DNA from: Clavelina lepadiformis
Taxonomy: Eukaryota; Chordata; Ascidiacea; Aplousobranchia; Clavelinidae
NCBI RefSeq assembly: GCF_947623445.1
Contig: NC_135244.1
Coordinates: 22,444,860-22,508,859 of the forward strand
Direction of reading: 5' to 3'
Length of the DNA: 64,000 bases
Below the pieces are notes generated by a model. It worked only from the letters and a program-made list of their open reading frames with translations. It had not been told where the DNA came from and searched no databases. The position numbers and the translations under genes are program-made. Below are positions 49,478-61,400 of this stretch, piece after piece (the stretch's first letter is position 1; each line of letters begins with the position of its first letter).

Positions 49478-52430
49478 ATGACATCACCAAACGTAAGTGA
49501 AATAATGACGTGATTAACATTGTCATAGTGCGTAGGATTAATTAATTTGATGATGTCACGAAGATTGATGGGTCTTCGCGAAATTTGTATTGACGAAATT
49601 GTGAACATGGGTGTGAATTTAGTTACTTCTAAATAAATTTAACTTTTCATTAATTGTTTGTCACTTGTTGATTTATTTGCTTGATTTTTATTGTTTATTA
49701 TTACTGTACTATTTATGACCATTATTTTTAAATTTTTGGCAACTTTAACAATGTTTTTTAACTGATGCTGATGTATTCAAGAAATGTCGAGCACAACACA
49801 CAAAAAATTTGGTGCTTCTAAGCAAATGGCAATCGGGTTTAAAACAGAGATTTTTTAAGTTTATTTCCTGAATTTGATTTGAACACCAGGCATCAGATCA
49901 TAGCGAGGTAGATGGATTGTCCTTTATAAAAGATTTCCTGTTATTGTGTCTGTGTGTCCGGTTCAATTCGGCATCGGTTCAACTTGTTAAGCTTTTAATT
50001 TGTCGACATTTTTTTTTTGTTTATTGAAAAGTTCCACATTTTCCTCACAAATCACTTCGTTGTGACGTATGAATACGTCACCTCTTGTCCTTATGTGAAT
50101 CATTTGGTCGGTTAAGATTTAAATGAATTGTTAAGGTCATTAAGATCTTTAGTAAATGGTTTCGATTAATCTTCTTCGCTTGGTGAGAAATGCGGTAAAA
50201 CCCTCTTGGTTTGCATATTATTAAGAGGATTTCGTTGTTTAATAACCTTCATATCTTCTATACAACATCATATCACAAACTTTTACGTTTGTTTTTCTCA
50301 GTTAGTTCGTGACGTAGACGAACCTTCAACCCAAGTAAACAAAAATTAAAAAATCTCCCTACATAAGCATTGGGTTGTCATTGGGAATAGCGTTAAAATT
50401 TCATTTTCTTTTTAGTAGAAATCTTGTCTTTGTAGACTTCCAGCCCAAGCAAGCACATCATGATCAGCTACAACTGGATTGACTCGAAGGAGTTGGCGCA
50501 TAAGGTGGGTTGTGCCCAGTTATGTTGCGATGTCTTGAAAATTTATATCAACTGTTGCTCGATGAATCTTCCTTGAGTGGGAGCCATATTTATTTAATCA
50601 TCTGCGTGGAATCGTTTTTCTTTATTTATACATTTGATTATTATCATTGCCCAGTTACCCAGTGATATCTAAGTGAAAGGCAAATCCAAAAAGCTTATTA
50701 GACCTAATTATTAGACATAATTATTAGCCTAATTATTAACCTTATTATTAGCTTAAGCTTAGACCCAGCTTATTTAAGTGGGGGTAAATCCAAAAACAAA
50801 TTTGTCTTAAATCAAAGAACAAGTTTCAGATAAATCAGTGCCAAAAAATACAAAAGCATTGCTTATTACGACGTAAATGGCGCCCATTACAGTGTTACGT
50901 CACAATATAAAATCAACGGGTATATCTAAGGTATCTAGATCAAGTTTGAATGGAATGTTTTGTGTGGTCAATAAGCAATAAGCATAATTAAAGTTTACTT
51001 TATAACAAGAATGTTTTGCGTGAAATAAAACTAAGCGAACCTTCTGCTGATGTGTTTGCACTGAATGCCATTTTTTTTTTGAAGGCAAAATATTTTTGAT
51101 CGCTGATACTTTACAATAGTAAATGTCGACCCACTTTGAATCTTTTTTAAATTGCAAGCGTTCTAGGCATCGACCTGTAAATATTTCGCTCAGGTCGGTA
51201 GCTTAGAAAATTGTGTACATAGTAAAGACAAAAATATTTGAAAAAGGTCGCATGGATTTTGGTTTTACAGTGCTTTGTATCCTGCTCATTGGCTTTGCTC
51301 GACATGAGGTCACGTTACGTGGTCAGCGTGGTATGTGACGTGAATTACGTAAAAGTTTACGTGGAATCTGCGGCGCGTTACACGAGTAATTTTAATAACA
51401 TTTCATTTTTTGAATTTTAAGTAAAATTTGAAACTATGGACCAGCAGTAAATAGGAACTGCATTACTTTGGTTACACGCGCCACAGATAACGCGCGAGTT
51501 CTTACGCATTTCACGTCGCATGCTTCGCTGACAACATAACGTGACTTTAATACCGAACATAGCCAAAACGAAGTTTACATACTGGTGTAAAATACGAACT
51601 GGGCAAATCTTTTTTCAATGTCTTTTCATCACTGTGTAAAGAACTTCCTTTCATTCATGAATTGTTGCTTCATCAACACGACGTGGTTTATTCTAGATCA
51701 ATGATCGTTTGTCTGATGCTGGGTACCAGGTTTGGATCGACAAGGAACAGATGAAAGGAGATATGTACGAAATGATGGGCCGAGCTGTTGACAACGCTCA
51801 CGTGGTTCTGATGTTCACTTCTTCCAACTACGAGAGAAGTGCTAATTGCCAGAGTGAAGCGAACTACGCAAAAGACCTGAAGAAGAAAATTATCCCAATT
51901 CGTGTCAAGAAAGGATACGAACCAAACCCCAAAATTGGTAAAAAATTAAAACTTAGTAATTAGGTTGTGGAAACGTAAACAATTTTTGACTCGTGGCAAG
52001 CCGAAATTTCAACTTTAAACTTTGTCAGTGCGTTATCATTCGTCACATTTATCTCAAGTTTGATGCTTGCTTCACATTTGCTTTAGCATTTGACAAACAC
52101 AAAATGTGAGATTGATATTTTGGGAACACAAATTAGTAGTAAGTTACATTGTATACACACTCGCGCATAATGAGGTAGTTTCTTGAAGCAGGAAACGCTT
52201 AAACCTGGTTCGGGCTCGTACTTGTCACATCCCTGAAATAATGTAAAAAGATCGAGATAAAACTTAAATACTCAGAATAAGAATTTTGAAATAATTGTCT
52301 TGTTTTATTCCATAAAACTTGTATAACTGCGTGATGATGTTCTTAGGCATGATGACAGCAGGCTTGCTCTACTACGACTTCAGCAAAGGATCTTTTGATG
52401 ACAATTTCAACCAACTTCTTCATGAGATAG
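49478..52430 (+). CDS. TIR-domain exons of the TIR-Kelch gene
   Basis: Exon 1 ATG at 49478, donor AAC|GTAAGT; exon 2 from acceptor TTTGTAG; exon 3 from TTCTAG to ATTG|GTAAAA; exon 4 from TTCTTAG to ATAG|GTGAGT. Together they give one full TIR fold of about 125 residues: the box-1 strand (IMISYNW), the box-2-like VWIDKEQM, the SSNYERS loop and the final YYDF strand with a terminal helix (FDDNFNQLLHEI). There is no signal peptide or membrane segment, so a cytosolic protein is expected. Confidence 0.82.
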
Positions 52431-55400
52431 GTGAGTTTATCCTTCAGTCTTAACTCTTGTTTTTTAGATATTTGGTCAATTCAAAATTGCAGCTTATTGT
52501 AAATTTATTAATTTAATTTTAAGTTATTAAGTGATAGTTGTAAACGGGCCTTATATTGTTAACTCAAAGTTGGCCCGAATCCGAAAATTTATTTGAAGCC
52601 CCAATTAGGCCCGAAAGTTAATTTTACTAAACGAGCTAAAGTCATCTTTTGATGCCACACATTGACTTTTATTATTTTCTAAGTACACGAATGTGCATGC
52701 GGGCAGAATGTTAAAAACCTCCCGCAGTGAGCAAACTCAACTTAGAAAAGGATAAAAGTCAAAGCGTGACGTCAAAAGATGACTTTGGTTCTCTACACTG
52801 TAGAGAAAGTGAAATTACGACGTAAATGTGGCAGAGTGTGAATATGAATTCGAGCTCGAATCTGGCCCGAAATTGGTTTCAAACTTAAGCCCGAACCTAA
52901 CCTGAGAATTCCAGTCCGACTTACAAATCTGGTTTGAGTTGATAATAATCTTGGTCGGTAGATGTTGATAATAGCAGAATAATAATATTTGTGCATTTGG
53001 ATACTATTATTTGATGATGACAGGATGACTACTTCAATCAGTGTATGCTTGAAAATATACATCAACTACTTTGGTTAGGATTTGTTTCCTTTTCTGTTTT
53101 GTTTCAGAATCCATTGCTGGTATCGAAATGACAAGAAAAGTGGAAACTAAACTTCATAAAATGAAAATCGCAAAAGCTTCCGGTAATAAATTATTTTTTA
53201 ACCTGGTGACTACATTTTTAAATTAATACTTCTGTTTATAACTAAAACTCAAAACTCATGTATTTCAAGTTTACATCGAATAATTAAAACAATTAAACAA
53301 ACAATTAATCGTCTAATATACATTGATTATGTAAAAGTTCAAGTTTGAGAATATTTCCGTTCCTGCACGTCACAGTAGACAGAATGGTAGACAAAAAAAT
53401 TAACGTGATGTAATTATTATTAAGGATACGCCGATGACGTAATAATTGAAATGAAAGCGACAGGAGTTATATCAGAATTTGCACTGAATCGCTGAAAGTC
53501 TGAATTTTACTTCTCATCCGGACAAAAAAGATAGGTTCTTAATTTTGAACTACTTAGCTTCAATTTCGTTATTTCTGTTATTTATTGTTCGCAAAAAATC
53601 TAGACAGTGTATGCAGAAGCAAAATAGTTCGACGGACAGACTTGAGATACAGTCACAGATGGAGACAGGCTGCGAAACGGCACACACGCATGTTCAAAGA
53701 AACATTTTCCTTTTATCGCCTTTCTAAGACATAATATCTGCCAAATTTTGTTTGTCAAGCATTTCAACAATTCATTTATAAAGAAAACTGTATATTGCTT
53801 TTTTATGATGAGTGGAACATCTGTCATCTGTCATCATCTGTCTTAACATCTGTCTGTACCTAATAACTATATACTATTATTTGATGATGAGTGGATGACT
53901 ACTTCAATGAGTATATGCTTGGAAATATTCTTTAACTGCTTTGGTTAAGATTTGTTTTCTTTTTTGTTTTGTTTCAGAATCCATTGCTGGTATCGAAATG
54001 ACAAGAAAAGTGGAAACTAAACTTCATAAAATGACAATTGCAGAAGCTTCCGGTAATAAGTTATTTTAAACCTGGTGGCTACATTTTTAAATTAATACTT
54101 TTGTTAAAAAATAAATAACTCAAACTGATTCACCAACAAATACAAACAAAACCCTTTATCACTTGTGAATAAATTTCATTGATATCTTATGTCAAAGGTG
54201 AATATTTGCCCTACATCTTAATTGCTGACGCCAGAGAGTAAAGTCTAAGTCATCAAGTACCAAACTTTTCCACCAAGATAACAAAGTTCGACAAAAAACG
54301 ACTAAGCTACTCCAGATTTTTTTCGAAAACGGGTTCATGCAGACGTTTAGTTTTCATTAAAAACATTTCTATCAAAGTTTTCTTTGCTTTTTCCTTGATT
54401 TAAATTGAATTATTTCGGCTTCCTTTCAACTTCAACCACTACACAGATGCTGGTTGTTGTTTAACAGATTGTTTAATAAAAGGAATTGTGCTTTTTAATC
54501 TACCCCCTTCTTGTCAAGCGTTATGTTGATGACGCAATAAAGAACACTTGATTTGACGTAAATATCGCTTTCATTAAAATGATTTCATTAAAATTATCTT
54601 TCCGTTCCATGTTCTGCAAATTCATTTTCGTATCGACGTCTGTGTTAAACGCACTAATGCTGCAAAGGTGGAAACTACAAGGAGATATTTTAATCAATGA
54701 AAACTCCAACCGTGGTTACACGATTTGGTCACAATCAATGCTATTACGTCACTATTGAGCACATATTGACCGCGTCTTTGACACTGATAATGACAAGAAG
54801 TAAAAAGACACCTATCTTACACAGGACTTCGAGTCAATCAAATTCGAGTTCTTGTCTTGGTGACATCCGAGTTAATGATCTTTCAGTTTTTGCTGTAATT
54901 TCTTTTCCAGGTCAGTCTGATGAGATACTTATCATTGGTGGTGAGGTTTGTCGACGAAGTATTGTCAAGTTCAACACCAAGACAGAGCAGTGGAGTGACA
55001 TGCCGGTATGTTTGCGTTTTAAATGCTTTGGTTTACAACAAGCGAAGTCTTTATACTACCATAGACATACGTCCTTTTGCCGCAGCATTCACAAACAAGT
55101 TAAAAGCCAACAATGTTCATCTGTTTGGTCATGACCAATTCTAACCTTAGAATAGGTCGCGTCTTTTTGTCAAAAACTCTTTGCACAGACAGACGACCCC
55201 AATAAGACATTAAATTAAAATAAATCGGTATTCCAGGGATGAATTAATGAAGTGTGAAATAAATGTTGTCTCAATTATTTGCGATTGTAGAACAAAGCAG
55301 TCAATTTCACAACCGATTAAAAACTTTGAAAAGTTGCGAGAATTGTCGAAATTAAAAGTAAAGGTCCAAATGAAACGACTGTGTGGAGGCAAACCCATAT

Positions 55401-58400
55401 TGCTGTTTGCAGTAGATCCATTGACCCCCACATGCCACTCAGCCATTTCCACTTTAAACTTTACGTTTTGTTGCGTGTTTGATTCTATCGCTGCATCAAG
55501 ACATGATTTCGCCATTTTATTATCGTCACCATTTCATTTATTACTAGGTCACCTACGTCCAATCGAAATAGCTTAATGGGTCCAAAAATTATGTCACTAG
55601 TTCAATTAGGGTGGCACATTGCCAACATTAAATAACTTACACTTCTAACCATAAAAACACAGTACTAATAACACGCACAATAACGGACGTTATGACGCTC
55701 AAACAATTTGTACAGGAATGAAATACCAATCAACGGCACACTTTCATACATATTTCATACAAATACACTTCACAAATAATAGAAGGATACCAACACCAGG
55801 GCCGCACATAACTTTCGGGTTGGATATAGCTGTACTAGGTGGCTCTTTCAATGAAAATTTTAATTGCTTGTGAGTGTGTTGAATGAATGCTGGTTTGTTT
55901 CCCTTTGAAATGAATTGATTTGAAATGAGCAATGATGTTATGATGTCATACACATATTGATTATTGCCACAGTATTGTGACTTTTGAAAATGAGTTGAAA
56001 GCATAATTTGTTTTCTCGTGTGGTCATGACTCAGAGTGACTCCACAAAATATTACCATTCTTTTCGTCAGTAACAATTGGCTCGGGCAGATTTTCTCTCA
56101 TAACTAAAAAATAAGATAAACTTTTATTCAAGAGATGAACAGATGAAGTTCGAAAAACATTCCTTGCGGTCGTGGAATGCCGTAGATTGTTGTTTCGTGA
56201 TCGAATCAATTGTTATGAATTATCGCCTGCAGAAAGTTTATACCTGTGTTGTTATGTGCCACTGTACAATCCTCTCAACCACATAACTTTATTGACAACG
56301 TCCATGGGCCATGATTTATTCATATTGTATTGTTACCTGCAGATAGTTTTCAGGCCTACGTCTGGCCAGGCGATCTCCATTAATAACACCATATCCAGTA
56401 TTTAATTGATATTCTTAGTGAATTCACTTCAGTTAATGTTGAATTTAAGCAATGATGATTCATCATACAGGATACAAACATTGCTCGGATAAAGCTATCT
56501 GCTGTAAATTACAATCAACAAATTTTATTGATGGGTGGTGCTAAAGGATTGGGTGGTCATTACTACAATTCTGTTGAGATGTTGGACTTGAATGACGAGA
56601 ATGCAAAGTGGGTTAGCAAATTGCCTTCTATGAGAGAAAAGCGATGTTCATTTGCATCAACTTTATTGAATGGTAAGTTATTATCATGGCATAATAATAC
56701 AAGTGCTAATATCTATGCAGACTATATTTATTATAAACCTTCCTATTTGCGTCATAATGGCGCAACTTCATTCCGTTAGCCACCATCCACCCTTAATCTG
56801 CTTGGCGTAGTTTTACAAAATTTAACTGAAATATGTAATTATCATGCCGTTACGTAAAATATATTCAATTCAATTCAATTCAATATACGTTACGTAAAAT
56901 TGAAATGTGACGGCATTTGCTTTACCTTAATTTCTTTCTTTTGTAGTTTAATCATTACGTAACAATTGAAAGTGTCACACGCAGTAATCGTTGGACACTT
57001 GCCAACTAAAAACCGAAGTAATTTGTGGGAAATACTGCAAAGAAATAATAGCATGTTGTCAAAGACACAATGTAATTCACAAAATGTGTGACTGCTGCTG
57101 CTGCTGATAAGACACTTTTATCTTTGTTGTCTTATGTATTGCCATATCGCACATTTTGGTTGTTTTCCAGCCGTTTTAGTGGCTTGGTAGTTGTTACTGT
57201 TACGTTTGCAACTACCTAGTTCCCTGCGTCATCACAAACTTTTTTTTTCACAATATTTGACAGAAAATAAAACGAATGAAAAATTAAAATACCAACCAAC
57301 CAAGCACAGAAGTTCTTGAATTAAACAAGCCCAGAAAATCAAGGATATTATGTGACGTTTTGAAAATATTTGGCGACTACAAATTGCTTAAACATACACG
57401 GCGTCTCAAAATTGCAGTTAGAAAACGAAAAGTTTTATGCTACATGTGATCGTAACGACTAGATTTGTGTTTTCATGCAATTTGTGATAAGATTTATAAG
57501 CAATGATAACACTGGTCTACAAAAAAAAAATTTTTTATGCTTTTTACAAAAAGAGGACTTATTCTGGTTAATTTTGGGGCGCTGATTCCAAAAATAACCT
57601 CAAATTTTTTCTATCACGTCAATTTAAAAAAAAAAATGCAATTCAATATTTTGATGGTAAAAGGAAATAATTACTATATAGCATAGAGCTTTACACAAGC
57701 CTACATCAATTTTGTAGAAGTACAGTAGACCTAAACGATGTTTTAAGGTAACTTCTGGGCGCTGATTCCAAAAACGCTATTAGTTTTTGTCCATCACCTT
57801 GCGTTTAGCTACAATCTCACGATCTTTGATCAGCTAATTTTTATTTTGCATAGTTACCATGGGCGTCCGCTGGGGGTACAAATAGATCAAGTAGATACAG
57901 TGGAATTTGCCTACAATTCGCCTCGCCTCCAATTCAATGTGTGTACAATCAAAAGGAATGGCGTCTATTCATAGATAGCTCCAAGGCTAGTTTAAAGTGT
58001 GTACTGTTGCACAATGGAAACAAGTATGTCTCTGTACCAATTAGTCATTCAGTACATCTCAAAGAAACGTATGAAAATCTTAATAACTAAATGCAAATAT
58101 TTTGAGCACAACTGGCTAATATGTGGTGACTTGAAAGTTTTGGGTATGCTACTTGGCCAACAAGGTGGCTACACTAAGTATCCATGCTTTTTATGTCTAT
58201 GGGATAGTAGAGCTAAAACGGAACATTGGGAACAAGACCAATGGCCTGAGAGAAAAGAATTTACTCCTGGAGGAAAAAACATCCTTAACCAAGCATTAGT
58301 AGATCCAAGCAAAGTATTACTACCACCTCTTCACATTAAGCTGGGGCTAATGAAGCAATATGTGAAAATTCTGAATAAACATGGGGCATGTTTTGGGTAT

Positions 58401-61400
58401 ATTTGCCAAAAATTTCCTGCCTTGAGCAATGAAAAGTTGAAAGCACGAATATTTGATGGGCCAAAAATAAGACAGCTAATGAAAGACAAGAAATTTATCA
58501 AAACCATGAATCAAGATGAAAAAGAAGGTTGGGTGGCTTTTAGCCAGGTTGTGAGCAACTTTCTGGGTAATACCAAATCACCTGATTACAAAGAACTTGT
58601 CAACCGCTTGCTTTACTCGTTTCAAAAACTTGGCTGCAACATGAGTGTAAAAGTGCACTTTCTGCATAGTCATTTGGACTACTTTCCAGAAAATTTAGGA
58701 TCTACCAGTGAAGAACAAGGTGAACGTTTCCACCAAGATATCAAAATCATGGAAAAAACATATCAAGGTCGGTGGAATGTTAGTATGATGGCCGATTACT
58801 GTTGGTGTCTTTTGAGAGATGAGGAAACATACAAACATTCTCGAAAGTCAAAAAAGAGAAAGCTTCTTCCATAAAATAATATTAATTTCAGTGTTGTGAC
58901 CTTTATGCAGATATGTGCTGTTATTAATTTTTTTTGCTTTTTACGCCGAGGCATATCTACATATTGTGAATAATGCTATTTATTTGCTCTTACTGTCAAA
59001 ATATTGAATTGCGTTTTGTGAAAAAAATTGACGTGATAGAAAAAATCTGATGTTATTTTTGGAATCAGCGCCGCCAAATTAACCAAAAACACCTGTTACT
59101 TGTAACTAGGCAAAATTGATGCAGACTGGTGATAATAGTTTACTTAAGAAATGTTAAACGCAGTGGTTTAAATTATTATTGTAGTAAGGTGGGTCGCTAA
59201 GATGTTTCACGTCTAAATTTAGAAAAGGTTGAGAAGTACAAAGTTAAAAGTAGGGATGGCCAAACAACTAAAGCTAAAGTTAGTTTAAAAACAAAAACAT
59301 TTACCATAGAACTTCGAGGCCTTCCATGCAACCAAAAAACATGTTCGTAGAATGAATTCAAGAACCAAAACTGTAGTAAGCATAATTTATTTTTATTCAT
59401 TCCACGTTCAAGTCACAACTCCCAACCTTATGCTGAGAAGACATGTTGTAAGTGTATCATCAAGTAAACATAATTTTGCGTCATAATTTTACAGTGTAGA
59501 AACAAGAAGTATAGAAAGACATATGCTGATTGTTCAGAACATTAATAGTTTTTAAACGAATATGAATAACAAAGTTGATGTCTAGAAAAAACACATTTTA
59601 GTTACGACAATTGTCACTAAATGGCTTGGGCAAATATTGCCAAACTTGCGTTCATTCATTCGAAGCACTGTAGTATGCAAGAATGTTGAACGGTAGAAAT
59701 AGGTGCGACGTATAAGCCCACTGCTACTTTTTGGGCTTACATAAGTGAGCTTATATATGTTTAGAACTTTTGGGGCTTTAAACAACAAAGTTAAAAAATC
59801 TGCTGTTCAGAGCTGGGTTATTCAGGACTTAAAATTGTTTTAGTTGAATTAAATTGCATTTTGTTAACATTGTTGTAACTCACTAGATATGAAACGTTTA
59901 GATTCGAAACTCTAGATTTTCTATCTCTATTCTTGAAATCATTTGGATTCTACTTTGACCAAATCTGGTTAAGAGAATGAAAATCATAGTTATTTAGAAA
60001 TTACTTGAGGATAGACTTAGGTTTCTATCTTATACATTTAAGTTAGATTAGCAGAAAACTTTAAAAGTAACTTCTAACATACGATTGTTTCCGATGAAAC
60101 AGTGAACGCCATTTTAAATTTACGCCCAGCATTAGTCTCTTCCCCGTTTATGACATCACACTTGTAAGGCAGATTTAGCAATTACTTGAGGACGGATTTA
60201 GGTTTTTGTGTTATACATTTTAGTTAGAATAACTTGCTTGTCTTTTTACATTTTCTGATTGATTTGTGTTTTTATTCCATTTTCAAATTTGTTTGATTTT
60301 GCCTGTATTTGGAATTGTTCACCAGGACCACTGAACAGGAGCAAGCTTCCTTAAATAACTTTCCCAAGGAGATTGCAATGATAGGATAGCGCCATCGAGT
60401 GTCGAACCTAGCTCGCATAATTGCGAGTCTGTGCTTTAACCACTCGTTGTGACGTAATCAACAAAGTGTTTGAAACAAAAAACACAGCTCGTCACAATAA
60501 GCTCCGTTTTGACTTTTTGATCCAATAACTATGAAGTCACAGAAAGATATAACAAAAATCTTCTATAAATATACACATGATTATGTCTTGTAGGTCTTGT
60601 TTACTGTGCTGGTGGTTCTAATGGCACTGGTTGTCCTCTATCATCATGTGAAAGTTACAATCCTATTAAGAAGAAATGGTCTTCGATAAGAAACATGAGT
60701 AAAAAGCGGTACTCTCATGCGTTGGTCAGTGCACGAGGTGAGTTTATTATTTTAATGTGTGAAGTAAACTTTTGTCAAAGTTGTCGAAGTAAATTGAGAG
60801 ATGGCAATCACCAATCGTTCGTTTCCACATCGACAAAATCATAGCAGCACCTGGTAGGGGACCGCAGTATACGTGAAGCAGATACTCGCGTTTTTATTCG
60901 CATATTTAACTTGATATCGTTTATTTTTACGTCACAGGTCCACTTTAAAACGCAATAAGTTGCACATCGTTGCTGTTTTCTAATTCTCATTCGTGTTCAT
61001 GTCTTTGTTGTAACTCCTTGATATGCGTTTTTACGAGCACATGGTCCTCAGAGGAATCCAGACACATAGATATACTCCTAAAAGTTTAACTAAACATAGC
61101 TGCTTGGCGTTCATCATCACCATGAAATAGTTTGGTGGCAATAACACCTTTTACTTCTTGGTGCTTTTAAACGAGTTCAACTTGTTTCATGAGCGCACTT
61201 CTCTGTAGTGTTTCCAAACCGGGTTTCCTCGAACTCGAAACCCGGGTTTTTCTGACCTTTTCTACGACTCAAAACCTGGGTTTTAAAATGTAAACATCCG
61301 GCTTTTCGAAGAATCCAGGAAAACTTTGGTGTTCACAATTTTCAAACAAAATGGCGTCGCTATATTCTATTTACGCATTTTATTGTTTTGTATTAGGCGA

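Noticed and set aside
54697..55144. Open frames running across Kelch exon 54911-55005
   Set aside because: They read through clear GT/AG sites; only the 95-base exon is Kelch-like.
55247..55576. Paired frames on both strands near 55.2-55.6 kb
   Set aside because: Intron sequence related to 36.9 kb of array A; no domain, and frames are not kept between the copies.
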